NCBI GenBank assembly: GCA_000424365.1 | Contig: AUJT01000021.1 | Coordinates: 1 to 64,000, forward strand | Reading direction: 5' to 3' | Source of the DNA: Lachnospiraceae bacterium NK4A144 | GTDB lineage: Bacteria; Bacillota; Clostridia; Lachnospirales; Lachnospiraceae | DNA: 64,000 nucleotides | Translations under genes and position numbers: made by a program | In this document: positions 52,926 through 62,228 of the stretch, piece after piece | Position numbering within the stretch: the stretch's first letter is position 1 | Layout: each line of letters begins with the position of its first letter | Notes under the pieces: model-generated | What the model saw: only the letters and a program-made list of their open reading frames with translations | Told to the model about the DNA's origin: nothing | Database searches by the model: none

Positions 52926-53628
52926 CTATGGTAAACTTACTGCTGTTTAGATATTTTAGATCTTGACCACTTTGCTTTTTCATTGCATCGATCTGTTTGC
53001 GATTAACGAAATTGCTTAGTAATGGACTGTTTTTATGGAGTTCGCATCCACAAAGAATGATGTTTTCGCGGTAATCCCTGACATGCCTGCAGGTTGCGGA
53101 AAGACGAAAACGTGACCGTGTTCCTGAGTCTGAAAAAACAATTGAAAAAGCCTTGAAAAGCGGTACTTCATCCATTCTTGGCATGGTGACGGCGATACCC
53201 ATTGCAGATATATCATGAACATAGCCTTCATAAGTTTTTTTGTTTTCACCGACCTGAATGACGCAGGGTTCCGTAAGCGGGATACGGAAAGTGTCACGCC
53301 GGTTTGTAAGAACTCCCTCGACATCTGAGACAAGGATATAACATCTTCTGTTTTTGCAAAGAACGTAACGCACCGGAGTATGACGCCATTCATATACTCG
53401 CTTTTGCTCCGGATCAAAGTAATAAACATCAAAAACACTTCTGCCCTCATTTGTAGACAGGACTTTATCATCAATAAAAATTGGTGAAGCAAATGCAACG
53501 TGGTGACCTCTGGTATCCATTAATTGTTCGATCACGTCAGTCGTAACTTCCACAGAATTTTCCGGATGCTCTCTATCCACGGCACGGATAGAGATACGGG
53601 AACCGGGTGTAATGTCATTGAGATACAT
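52909..53628 (-). CDS. PilZ-domain cyclic di-GMP receptor (YcgR/YpfA-like)
   Basis: A 239-aa probable cytoplasmic c-di-GMP-binding protein. The N-terminal YcgR-like beta domain (about 1-105) is followed by a PilZ domain carrying both ligand motifs: RDTFR (RxxxR, 111-115) and DISAMG (DxSxxG, 139-144). Proteins of this layout act as flagellar brakes or regulate exopolysaccharide. The start is preceded by GGGGGA. It stands alone on the minus strand, diverging from the antiporter gene. It is a natural receptor candidate for the diguanylate cyclase at 29216-30571. Confidence 0.85.
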   Translation of the reverse strand: MYLNDITPGSRISIRAVDREHPENSVEVTTDVIEQLMDTRGHHVAFASPIFIDDKVLSTNEGRSVFDVYYFDPEQKRVYEWRHTPVRYVLCKNRRCYILVSDVEGVLTNRRDTFRIPLTEPCVIQVGENKKTYEGYVHDISAMGIAVTMPRMDEVPLFKAFSIVFSDSGTRSRFRLSATCRHVRDYRENIILCGCELHKNSPLLSNFVNRKQIDAMKKQSGQDLKYLNSSKFTIEKRAE

Positions 53629-53700
53629 ACAGTTTCCCCCTTACATCATGTTACGCTTATTGTAACAGATAACAGAGAGTAAAACCATTGCGTTTTTTTG

Positions 53701-53730
53701 TTGTCACAATGCAGGCTCACGGGTTATAAT
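53701..53730 (+). promoter_or_regulatory. Probable promoter of the NhaC-family gene
   Basis: TTGTCA (53701-53706), 18-nt spacer, perfect TATAAT (53725-53730). Transcription would start near 53737, giving a leader that contains the family A-like hairpin at 53765-53802. Confidence 0.65.
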
Positions 53731-53764
53731 ATTCAATAATATGCATATCTATGCATGTATGAAA

Positions 53765-53802
53765 ATGATGTCATGGTCAAATTTATTTGAACGTCACTTC
53801 AT
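53765..53802 (+). repeat. Short family A-like palindrome
   Basis: ATGATGTCATGGTCAAAT (53765-53782) and ATTTGAACGTCACTTCAT (53785-53802) pair at 14 of 18 positions. The left arm matches the family A end (ATGATGTCAGGGTCAAA) at all but one position of its first 17. It lies in the 5' leader of the antiporter gene. Confidence 0.5.
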
Positions 53803-53856
53803 AAAAATAAATTTGAAGGCGCGAAAAGACGCAGTCTTCAGGAAAGAAGTCACTAA

Positions 53857-55362
53857 ATGGAAAACTCTGTTTTTATCGGTACAGCATGGTCTCTTTTACC
53901 ACCTGTGATCGCTATCCTTCTCGCTTTTATCACAAAGGAGGTTTATAGCTCGCTTTTCATTGGAATCCTGACCGGAGCACTTCTCTACGGTCAGTTCTCT
54001 CCTTGGATATCATTTCAGTCGATATTTACTGTGATGACAGAAAATATTGATCTGAATATCCTGATATTCCTCGTAATGCTCGGTATGATCGTCATCTTGA
54101 TGCAGAAATCAGGTGGATCTGCAGCGTACGGCAGATGGGCATCAAAGAAGATCAAGTCAAAGAGAGCAGCACTTCTTTCTACAACAGCGCTTGGAATAAT
54201 CATTTTCGTTGATGATTATTTTAACTGCCTTACAGTCGGAAGCGTTATGAGACCGGTAACTGACAGATACAAGGTTTCCAGAGCAAAACTTGCATATATC
54301 ATAGACGCGACAGCTGCTCCGGTTTGTATCATAGCTCCTATTTCCAGCTGGGCAGCGGCAGTTAACTCATATGTTCCGGAAGATGCCGGTATAAACGGAC
54401 TACAGCTTTTTATCAGCACGATCCCGTTTAACCTTTATGCGATACTTACACTGTTTATGGTTTTGTTCATGGGCATAACTTCTCTTGATTTTGGTCAGAT
54501 GAAGACTCATGAGATGAATGCGGCAAAGGGCGACCTGTTTACAAGTCACGCAGGAGAATTCCAGAATAGCAGTGAAGTTCATGAAAATGAAAACGGAAAG
54601 GTTATCGATCTGGTCCTGCCTACACTTATACTGATACTTGCAGCTGTAGGAGCGATGATATATACAGGCTTCCAGAATGGCGGAACGAATGTCCAGGATG
54701 CTTTTGCAAACTGTGATTCAGAAATCTCACTTATTTTTGCGACATTTATTACACTGATGTTCATGCTGGTACTTTATCTGCCGAGAAAGGTAGTTACTTT
54801 TAAGGAGTACATGGACAGCTTTGTAAGCGGATTCCAGCTCATGATACCGGCTGTGACCATCCTTGTTTTTGCATGGACATTAAAAGGTATGACAAGTGCT
54901 CTTGAGATCCAGAGCTTTGTAAGCGGATTTGTTGGCGAAGGATCATTTGGAACAGCGTTCGTTCCTGTGATCATGTTCTTTATTGCTATCTTTATTGCAT
55001 TTTCAACAGGAACCAGCTGGGGAACATTTGCGATCCTTGTTCCGATCGTTACAAGCATCTTCCAGGGACCGGATAATCTGCAGATGATGATCATCTCTGT
55101 ATCGGCGGTTCTTGCAGGTGCGGTTGCAGGAGATCATGTTTCTCCGATCTCAGATACGACCATCATGTCCAGTGCAGGAGCACAGTGCTATCACATGAAT
55201 CACGTAGCGACTCAGCTTCAGTATGCGGCAGTTGTTGTCAGCAGTTGTGTAGTTGGATATCTTATTGCAGGATTTACGCAGAATGCATGGTTGTCACTCG
55301 GTGCGGGAGCTGTTGTGATGCTTGTTGTTCTGCATGTATTAAAAGCAAAGGCAGAAAACTAA
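53857..55362 (+). CDS. NhaC-family sodium/proton antiporter
   Basis: A 501-aa polytopic membrane protein of the Na+/H+ antiporter NhaC-like family, exchanging ions (or organic ions) for protons. At least ten hydrophobic helices are visible. The segments GIIIFVDDYFNCLTVGSVMRP with paired Asp, APISSWAAAVNSYVP and FSTGTSWGTFAILVPI match this family, whose members also include malate/lactate and amino-acid/amine antiporters. The true substrate cannot be told from sequence. The ATG follows AGGAAAGAAG. It has its own promoter. Confidence 0.85.
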   Translation: MENSVFIGTAWSLLPPVIAILLAFITKEVYSSLFIGILTGALLYGQFSPWISFQSIFTVMTENIDLNILIFLVMLGMIVILMQKSGGSAAYGRWASKKIKSKRAALLSTTALGIIIFVDDYFNCLTVGSVMRPVTDRYKVSRAKLAYIIDATAAPVCIIAPISSWAAAVNSYVPEDAGINGLQLFISTIPFNLYAILTLFMVLFMGITSLDFGQMKTHEMNAAKGDLFTSHAGEFQNSSEVHENENGKVIDLVLPTLILILAAVGAMIYTGFQNGGTNVQDAFANCDSEISLIFATFITLMFMLVLYLPRKVVTFKEYMDSFVSGFQLMIPAVTILVFAWTLKGMTSALEIQSFVSGFVGEGSFGTAFVPVIMFFIAIFIAFSTGTSWGTFAILVPIVTSIFQGPDNLQMMIISVSAVLAGAVAGDHVSPISDTTIMSSAGAQCYHMNHVATQLQYAAVVVSSCVVGYLIAGFTQNAWLSLGAGAVVMLVVLHVLKAKAEN

Positions 55363-55405
55363 AAAGTAAAGGGGAGTATTTCTATTCAGAAAAGAGGTTA
55401 AGCTT

Positions 55406-57514
55406 ATGGGTATGAAGGAAATCAAAGCCGAAGACATGCTTCACACTGTTGGGGAACGTGTTGAAGAAGTCGAAATCCTGCTGAAGGGGCAGGTCAGAGT
55501 TTCAAATGCTTATGGAAGTATGATCCTTAAGACCGGTGCACTTATCGGTTGTTTTGAAACTCCGGAAGAAACATATGCGTATGACTATGAGGCGCTAGAT
55601 GATGTCACGGTTTATACGCATGAATATAGTACAGCAGAGGACATAGCAAAGGTTGTTCAGATGCAGGGAAAGATTTCTCCAGTTCTCGCGTCAAGTTCTG
55701 TAAAGACGGCGCTTGATCTGTATTCATGGTATGAAAAACTGCATACAGAAGTAGAATCCAGATATCATTCCGTAAAGAGTGATTTCGATAACTATCCAAC
55801 CTATGCTGTGGAGAATGGTCAGGAAGTTAAGGAATATCCCGAGATTAGAGACCTCGAAGCACCTCCGGAAGAAGAGGGACTTGAAGGCTGGAGGATGACG
55901 TATCTTAACAGTCTCATGGAAAACGATGCCCAGGTTAGAAAGGGCTTCTATGCAATATCTCCTAATCTCTGTATTGGAACAGTAATGAGAATGTCTGAAT
56001 TTGACACGACTGTTTCAGAACAGATAATGGAGCTTGTCGAGTACCGTGAACGTCTGGAAGAAGCTGTTGGCGATTTTGAATTGGATTTCCGTTTCCTTAA
56101 GGCACGTTCGGATGAGGCCTCATCATCTGGCGGCGATGAAGCGGGAGATAAAGAGATCACTGGAGCAATGGACATCATTTTGGGATATTCCGGAGCAAAT
56201 GCTGAAACCGCAAAGCTGATGCATCAGCTCGTAGATCAGTTTTGGGCAGCACCGGATAAAAATGACTCCAGCGATGAAATGCGAAGACTCAGAAAAGAGA
56301 TGTCCAGGATCTTCTATTCTGTTTATACTGACGTATTTTTGAAGTCACTGGAAGATAGTGCACCGCCTGCCGAAGTCAGGATGTTCCTGATGTTTGGCTT
56401 TATTGATGAGCGTCTTGTGGGAAAGGAAGACACAAAGAAGCTATATCAGCTGATGCTTAAATGGAGACCTGATCCCAATAAGCATGTGTTTACAGTACCG
56501 GAATGGCTTCGAAGAATATATGAAATGGCAGAGAATCCTTCAAAGAACGAATTTGATGCCGACTATCCGGAATACTTAAGAGAACAGGTTCAGAGCGGAA
56601 ATATTACAAAGGCTCAGGCTGCTGAACTTACAAATGATCGTAAGGAACGCGTAAAGTTTGAGATAGATAACCTGTTCGCTATGGGTAACAGAGTTACCTA
56701 CGGACGTATCACTACGTTTATACCTCAGTTCAATTCGGAGGAGATCATCCGCCCATTGGACCAGACTATGCTTACAAAAGATAAATTGATGCAGGCGATA
56801 GATAGGATACGGGAAATTGATTTCTCACTATTCTATCGTGAAACATTTCAGACTTTTGCAGAACTTGATGTAAATCAGTTCGTTAAAAATGTTGAAGTCC
56901 TGCCAAATATAATTTTGATGCCTAATATGGGTTCCAGAACCCAGATGTGGCAGGAAATCGACGGAAAGAAGCGTGATACACCGTCCAGAATGCTCATGCC
57001 GATCTTCTATACAGAAGATCTTGATGAAGCTATTGTAAAGCTTTGCGGAGAGTACCGTTGGGAAATGTGCCGGAGAGTGCAGGGTGTGCACTGGAACGAT
57101 GTCACTGATCCGTCTCTTACAAGTGAATATTGTGATTATCTGCAGTTCTATAAAAAGAATCATGAGCTTTCACCGGATACCCGTGAAAAGATCAAGACTG
57201 CTTTGCAGAAAGCCAGAAATAATTATCGCGGCGTGTTTGTACAGGATTACACTGCATATATCAGGAATGAGGCGGCAGGGTCAGCCAGAATGAATAAGGT
57301 TGCCCGAGGAATAGTGTTCCGTTATTGTCCGTTCCCTAAGGCGCTTAGGGACAAGATGCATGAAAATCCACAGTACGCGGAAATAATAGATAAGTGGAAG
57401 GTGAAGCAGTCAGGTAAGGCCAGACTGGTTCAGGCTACCATAAAAAAGGTTGAGAATCTCGGAAAAGAAGTGCCGAGAGAAATGACCGATGAAATGAACT
57501 ACTTACTTCGGTAA
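55406..57514 (+). CDS. Large conserved protein with cyclic-nucleotide-binding-like N-terminus, unknown function
   Basis: A 702-aa protein predicted to be cytoplasmic. The first ~110 residues look like a cyclic-nucleotide-binding (Crp-like) beta roll (VEEVEILLKGQVRVSN, ILKTGALIGCFE). No DNA-binding domain follows. The middle is helical and acidic (LEAPPEEEGLEGW; coiled coil around 205-250). The C-terminal 400 residues contain conserved-looking blocks such as VLPNIILMPNMGSRTQMWQEIDGKKRDTPSR and YRWEMCRRVQGVHWND. I recognise no enzyme signature. ATG 55406 follows AGAGG. It forms a pair with the 151-aa gene 32 nt downstream. Confidence 0.7.
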   Translation: MGMKEIKAEDMLHTVGERVEEVEILLKGQVRVSNAYGSMILKTGALIGCFETPEETYAYDYEALDDVTVYTHEYSTAEDIAKVVQMQGKISPVLASSSVKTALDLYSWYEKLHTEVESRYHSVKSDFDNYPTYAVENGQEVKEYPEIRDLEAPPEEEGLEGWRMTYLNSLMENDAQVRKGFYAISPNLCIGTVMRMSEFDTTVSEQIMELVEYRERLEEAVGDFELDFRFLKARSDEASSSGGDEAGDKEITGAMDIILGYSGANAETAKLMHQLVDQFWAAPDKNDSSDEMRRLRKEMSRIFYSVYTDVFLKSLEDSAPPAEVRMFLMFGFIDERLVGKEDTKKLYQLMLKWRPDPNKHVFTVPEWLRRIYEMAENPSKNEFDADYPEYLREQVQSGNITKAQAAELTNDRKERVKFEIDNLFAMGNRVTYGRITTFIPQFNSEEIIRPLDQTMLTKDKLMQAIDRIREIDFSLFYRETFQTFAELDVNQFVKNVEVLPNIILMPNMGSRTQMWQEIDGKKRDTPSRMLMPIFYTEDLDEAIVKLCGEYRWEMCRRVQGVHWNDVTDPSLTSEYCDYLQFYKKNHELSPDTREKIKTALQKARNNYRGVFVQDYTAYIRNEAAGSARMNKVARGIVFRYCPFPKALRDKMHENPQYAEIIDKWKVKQSGKARLVQATIKKVENLGKEVPREMTDEMNYLLR

Positions 57515-57546
57515 TTTGCTACCATATCCGGAAAGGAGCATTTCTT

Positions 57547-58002
57547 TTGGAATCAGAAAATGCAGTTGCAGCTGAATTTATAAGGACCTATGGGTCGGAT
57601 GTGAGACAGTTGTCCGTATATATTCCCTATTTTACGGGAAAAAGAGGCAGTGATGTATCACATGCGTATGATGGAAAACAGGGCGAATCAAAACTGAAGT
57701 TTCCTGTGTTTGATTCGACTTTACTAGATTTTGTAAAAAAAGCATCCCAGACGAAATTAATGGACAGAAATTATCCGTATGCGTATTCGCGTCACAGGAT
57801 AAGAACACATGATGATGAGCGTAAGTTCATTGAACGTGCTACTGTCAGAGATGTGAATGTGCTGCGCGGCTTTATATCGCGCTACGTTCTGGAAGGAATG
57901 CACAATGGATCCCGATGGAGCGAGGGTGTTCAGGAAGAAATATTCTTACGGGTTCTCTCAAAGCTTAGGGATATGATGGATTTCTATCAAATGAATCAGT
58001 GA
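57547..58002 (+). CDS. Conserved protein of unknown function
   Basis: A 151-aa basic, soluble, mostly helical protein. Readable blocks are YIPYFTGKRGSDVSHAYDGKQGESKLKF near the start and SRHRIRTHDDERKFIERA in the middle. No domain is recognised. It begins at TTG 57547 with a very strong GGAAAGGAG 8 nt upstream; no in-frame ATG fits as well. It directly follows the 702-aa gene and probably works with it. Confidence 0.65.
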   Translation: MESENAVAAEFIRTYGSDVRQLSVYIPYFTGKRGSDVSHAYDGKQGESKLKFPVFDSTLLDFVKKASQTKLMDRNYPYAYSRHRIRTHDDERKFIERATVRDVNVLRGFISRYVLEGMHNGSRWSEGVQEEIFLRVLSKLRDMMDFYQMNQ

Positions 58003-58048
58003 GATCTTTGGAAATAAAATTACCAAAGATCAGCAGCAACGGTTTCGT

Positions 58049-58070
58049 GGCGGCTGGATTTCCGGCCGCC
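58049..58070 (+). terminator. Possible terminator after the 151-aa protein gene
   Basis: GGCGGCTGG (58049-58057) pairs with CCGGCCGCC (58062-58070) with one G-T-type exception and an ATTT loop. Only TT follows, so termination is uncertain. Confidence 0.45.
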
Positions 58071-58075
58071 TTGAA

Positions 58076-58270
58076 ATATGATGACAGGGGAAAAAGTAAA
58101 AAATCCGATTGTGCTTGCACAAAAAGGATTTTTTATTTGGAACCCGCAAAACACGAGCATGTAGCGTGGTTACGCGGAATGCGAGTGTTTTAGAATTGCG
58201 AGAGCTTCATTTGAAGCGAAGCAATTCGTGTCATCAGTTGGGGACGGAAGTATTTTTGACCTCAACATAT
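58076..58270 (+). mobile_element. Family A structured element upstream of purL
   Basis: A 195-bp uninterrupted relative of the element at 50781-51137, in the same order. It has inner end GATGACA (58080-58086), hairpin 1 with the shared core GATTGTGCTTGCACAA and an A/T lower stem, and hairpin 2 (CCCGC-AAAACAC-GAGCAT with its mate). Hairpin 3 follows (GAATTGC 58193-58199 with GCAATTC 58221-58227), then inner end TGTCATC (58229-58235) and a decayed terminal hairpin GTTGGGG/CCTCAAC. Stems differ in sequence from the other copy yet stay paired. It ends 53 nt before purL. A short open frame across it is spurious. Confidence 0.85.
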
Positions 58271-58323
58271 AGATATTTATAAATGTCCGGGAAAGCGGAC
58301 GAGTTTCAAGAGGAGTGTGTGTA

Positions 58324-61300
58324 ATGGTCAGACGTATCTATGTGGAAAAGAAGCAGCCCTTTGCAGTACGCGCAAAAGAGCTCACGGATGAGATCCGGAA
58401 TTACATTGGCATCGACAAAGATGTCACAGTTCGTCATCTTATTCGTTACGACGTGGAGAACACAGGTAAAGACATCTTTGAAAAAGCTAAGCAAAGTGTC
58501 TTCTCAGAGCCTCCGGTCGATAATCTTTACGAAGAAGATTTTCCACGCAATGATAAAGATACTGTTTTTTCAGTTGAGTTTTTGCCGGGACAGTTTGATC
58601 AGAGAGCTGATTCCGCAGTTCAGTGTATCCGTTTTCTTAAAGGAAGCGAAGATCCGATAATCCGTACAGCGGAGGTTTATTGCCTGACAGGAGATCTCAC
58701 AGAGAGCGAAGTACAGACTATCAAGGATTATGTAGTGAATCCGGTAGACTCACGTATTATCGGTCTTGATAAGCCGAAGACACTTGTCACAAAGTATGAT
58801 GAACCTGAAGATATAAAGATATTTGACGGATTCATCGGGATGAAAGATGCAGACCTTAAGAAGCTTTACAGCTCTCTCGGTCTTGCGATGACTTATAAAG
58901 ATTTTAAACATATCCAGAATTATTTCAAAAAAGAAGAAAACAGAGATCCTTCCGTAACAGAGGTGCGCGTACTCGATACCTACTGGTCTGACCACTGCCG
59001 TCATACAACATTCCAGACAGAACTCACTGATGTGGAATTTGACGACGGTTTCTATAAGAAACCCATCGAAAATGCATGGAAATCTTATCTTAAAAACAGA
59101 AAGAGCGTTTATGGCTCAAAGCGTCTGAAAGAGAATGATGGAGATAAGTTTGTCTGTCTCATGGACATAGCTACCATGGGTGCAAGAGCACTGAAAAAGG
59201 CAGGAAAGCTTGAAGACCTCGAAAAATCAGACGAGATCAATGCTTGTTCAATAGTAGTTCCCGTTGAGATAACCGATGAAAAAGGAAAAAAGAGCACAGA
59301 GAACTGGCTCGTAATGTTTAAGAACGAGACACATAACCATCCAACAGAGATCGAGCCTTTTGGTGGAGCAGCAACCTGTCTTGGAGGTGCTATCCGTGAT
59401 CCGCTTTCAGGTCGTGCTTATGTATATCAGGCTATGCGTGTGACAGGTGCTGCAGATCCTACAGTTCCGGTATCAGAGACAATTCACGGAAAACTTCCGC
59501 AGAAAAAGCTTGTTCGTGAGGCAGCACACGGATATTCTTCCTACGGAAATCAGATCGGTCTCGCAACAGGTCTTGTTCGTGAGATCTATCATCCGGATTA
59601 TGTGGCAAAGAGAATGGAGATCGGTGCGGTCATGGCTGCAGCACCTCAGAAAAATGTCATTCGTGAGACAGCAGATCCGGGGGATGTGATCATCCTTCTC
59701 GGAGGACGTACAGGACGTGACGGAATCGGTGGAGCAACAGGTTCTTCAAAGGTTCACACCACAGAATCCATCGACACTTGCGGAGCAGAGGTTCAGAAGG
59801 GAAATGCTCCTACAGAAAGAAAACTCCAGAGACTTTTCAGAAGACCTGAAGTTTCACTTCTTATCAAGGTCTGCAACGACTTTGGTGCCGGCGGAGTTTC
59901 CGTTGCTATCGGTGAGCTTGCAGATGGTCTTGAAGTAGATCTCGATAAAGTACCGAAAAAGTATGCAGGTCTTGACGGTACTGAGCTTGCTATCTCCGAG
60001 TCTCAGGAGCGTATGGCAGTAGTTGTTCGTGAATCCGATGCAGAACAGTTCTTAAAATATGCTGCTGAAGAAAATCTGGAAGCAACACGTGTTGCTGTAG
60101 TAACAAAAGAGCCTCGTCTGGTACTCAAGTGGAGAGGAAAGTCGATCGTAGACATAAGCCGTGCTTTCCTTAACACAAATGGTGCTCATCAGGAGACAAA
60201 GGTACAGGTACAGATGCCTTCTGAAAAGAAGAATTACTTCGGTGAGATGGTAGCTGTAAAGGATGAGAAGAAAGAGTGGTTAAAGACTCTTGCTGATCTT
60301 AATGAGTGCTCCCAGAAGGGTCTTGTAGAGAGATTTGACGCAAGTATCGGTGCAGGTACTGTAGAGATGCCGTACGGTGGAAAAAATCAGACTACACCTA
60401 TCCAGACAATGGTAGCAAAGCTTCCTGTACTTAATGGTACATCTGATACGGTTACAATGATGAGCTATGATTACGATCCGTATCTTTCATCCTGGAGCCC
60501 GTTCCATGGAGCTGTATATGCAGTTACAGGTTCCATCGCAAAGATCGTAGCAAGCGGTGGTGACATGGATAAGATCCGTTTCACTTTCCAGGAATACTTT
60601 AAGAGAATGACAGCGGATAAAAAGCGTTGGAGCGCGCCGCTTACAGCTCTTCTCGGTGCATTTGATGCACAGATGAAGTTTGGTCTTCCGAGTATCGGTG
60701 GTAAGGATTCCATGTCAGGAACCTTTGAAAAGATCAATGTGCCGCCTACACTTGTGAGCTTTGCGGTAGATACTGCAAAACTTAAGGATGTGGTAACTCC
60801 TGAATTTAAGAAAGCCGGAGACACTATCGTTAAGTTTACGATCCCGCTTGATAAGTTCGATCTGCCGGATTATGAGAAGACCATGGATCTCTACCACGGT
60901 ATTCATAAGGCTGTACAGGAAGGTCTTATCAAGGCAGCGTATGCACTTGACGAAAAGGGAATCGCACCGGCTGTATCAAAGATGGCATTTGGAAACGGCT
61001 TCGGTGTAAAGATAAATGATAACTGGCTTCCTGAGCAGATGTTCCTGTCAGAAACAGGAAATATCGTTGCAGAGGTAAGTGATCTCAAGGCTCTTGATAA
61101 AATCGGAGTTTCATACGATATAGTAGGTACAGTTACAGAGGAGCAGAAATTTGTTCATGGTTCTATGACAGTTACCATGGAGGAAGCACTCAAGGCATAT
61201 AACGACACTCTTGAGAAGGTATTCCCGACAAAGGCATATAAGGGTGGAGAGCATGTAGAATCTCCTCTTTATCATGAAAAGAAGGTATATGTCTGCAAGA

Positions 61301-62112
61301 ATAAGGTTGCACGTCCGAAGGTATTTATTCCTGTATTCCCGGGTACAAACTGCGAGTACGACAGTGCACGTGCCTTTGAGAGAGCAGGTGCGGAGACAGA
61401 AGTCCGTGTATTCTCCAACCTTGACGAAAATGCGATCCTTGATTCTGTAAATGCCTTTGAAAAGGCAATACGTGATGCGCAGATCATCATGTTCCCGGGC
61501 GGATTCTCTGCCGGTGATGAACCTGACGGAAGTGCAAAGTTCTTTGCAACAGCATTCCGTAATGAAAAGATCAAGGAAGCTGTTATGGATCTTCTTCATA
61601 AGAGAGACGGACTTGCACTCGGTATCTGTAACGGATTCCAGGCTCTTATCAAGCTCGGTCTCGTGCCTTACGGTGAGATCATAGAGAGCCAGACAGAGGA
61701 GAGCCCGACCCTCACATTCAACACCATCAACCGCCATATCAGTAAGATGGCATACACAAAGGTTGTATCCGATAAGTCCCCGTGGCTTGCAGGTGCAGAA
61801 CTTGGACATGTATTTACAAATCCTGCATCACATGGAGAGGGACGTTTCGTAGCACCTGAGAAAGTACTGGACAAGCTTTTTGAAAATGGTCAGGTAGCAA
61901 CCCAGTACTGTGATCCGGAAGGACGCGTATCCATGGATGAAACCTGGAATATCAACGGTTCTTACCGCGCAGTAGAAGGAATCACCAGCGCAGATGGACG
62001 AGTTCTCGGAAAGATGTGCCACTCAGAAAGAAGAGGAGAAGGCGTAAACATCAACATCTACGGTGACCAGGACATGAAGATCTTTGAGTCCGGAGTAAAG
62101 TACTTCAAATAA
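58324..62112 (+). CDS. purL: Phosphoribosylformylglycinamidine synthase (large single-chain PurL)
   Basis: PurL converts FGAR to FGAM using glutamine and ATP. At 1262 aa it is the long form in which synthetase and glutaminase are fused. The N-terminal half includes the TYWSDHCRHTTFQTEL motif and NETHNHPTEIEPFGGAATCLGG. The second PurM-like half has GIGGKDSMSG-type sequence (PSIGGKDSMSGTFE). The C-terminal amidotransferase starts near 1010 (KVFIPVFPGTNCEYDSA), with nucleophile Cys in LGICNGFQ and His/Glu in SHGEGRF. ATG 58324 follows AAGAGGAG. It is distant from the purE cluster and has a terminator after it. Confidence 0.96.
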   Translation: MVRRIYVEKKQPFAVRAKELTDEIRNYIGIDKDVTVRHLIRYDVENTGKDIFEKAKQSVFSEPPVDNLYEEDFPRNDKDTVFSVEFLPGQFDQRADSAVQCIRFLKGSEDPIIRTAEVYCLTGDLTESEVQTIKDYVVNPVDSRIIGLDKPKTLVTKYDEPEDIKIFDGFIGMKDADLKKLYSSLGLAMTYKDFKHIQNYFKKEENRDPSVTEVRVLDTYWSDHCRHTTFQTELTDVEFDDGFYKKPIENAWKSYLKNRKSVYGSKRLKENDGDKFVCLMDIATMGARALKKAGKLEDLEKSDEINACSIVVPVEITDEKGKKSTENWLVMFKNETHNHPTEIEPFGGAATCLGGAIRDPLSGRAYVYQAMRVTGAADPTVPVSETIHGKLPQKKLVREAAHGYSSYGNQIGLATGLVREIYHPDYVAKRMEIGAVMAAAPQKNVIRETADPGDVIILLGGRTGRDGIGGATGSSKVHTTESIDTCGAEVQKGNAPTERKLQRLFRRPEVSLLIKVCNDFGAGGVSVAIGELADGLEVDLDKVPKKYAGLDGTELAISESQERMAVVVRESDAEQFLKYAAEENLEATRVAVVTKEPRLVLKWRGKSIVDISRAFLNTNGAHQETKVQVQMPSEKKNYFGEMVAVKDEKKEWLKTLADLNECSQKGLVERFDASIGAGTVEMPYGGKNQTTPIQTMVAKLPVLNGTSDTVTMMSYDYDPYLSSWSPFHGAVYAVTGSIAKIVASGGDMDKIRFTFQEYFKRMTADKKRWSAPLTALLGAFDAQMKFGLPSIGGKDSMSGTFEKINVPPTLVSFAVDTAKLKDVVTPEFKKAGDTIVKFTIPLDKFDLPDYEKTMDLYHGIHKAVQEGLIKAAYALDEKGIAPAVSKMAFGNGFGVKINDNWLPEQMFLSETGNIVAEVSDLKALDKIGVSYDIVGTVTEEQKFVHGSMTVTMEEALKAYNDTLEKVFPTKAYKGGEHVESPLYHEKKVYVCKNKVARPKVFIPVFPGTNCEYDSARAFERAGAETEVRVFSNLDENAILDSVNAFEKAIRDAQIIMFPGGFSAGDEPDGSAKFFATAFRNEKIKEAVMDLLHKRDGLALGICNGFQALIKLGLVPYGEIIESQTEESPTLTFNTINRHISKMAYTKVVSDKSPWLAGAELGHVFTNPASHGEGRFVAPEKVLDKLFENGQVATQYCDPEGRVSMDETWNINGSYRAVEGITSADGRVLGKMCHSERRGEGVNINIYGDQDMKIFESGVKYFK

Positions 62113-62163
62113 AATATCGCAGTTGCGTGTAACACTTTACTGTGTTAAAATACCGTGAACCTT

Positions 62164-62199
62164 GTGTCGGGCAGCTCTAAAAAAGAGTCTGCCCGACAC
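62164..62199 (+). terminator. Rho-independent terminator or hairpin after purL
   Basis: A long stem GTGTCGGGCAG-CTCT (62164-62178) pairs with AGAG-T-CTGCCCGACAC (62184-62199) with a single bulge. The following GTTTGAG has only a short T-run. It separates purL from carA. Confidence 0.65.
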
Positions 62200-62228
62200 G
62201 TTTGAGATAATCTAATAAGGAGCATAGA

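Noticed and set aside
57999-58193. A 64-codon open frame before purL
   Set aside because: It runs across the family A element and its composition reflects the repeat; it has no ribosome binding site.
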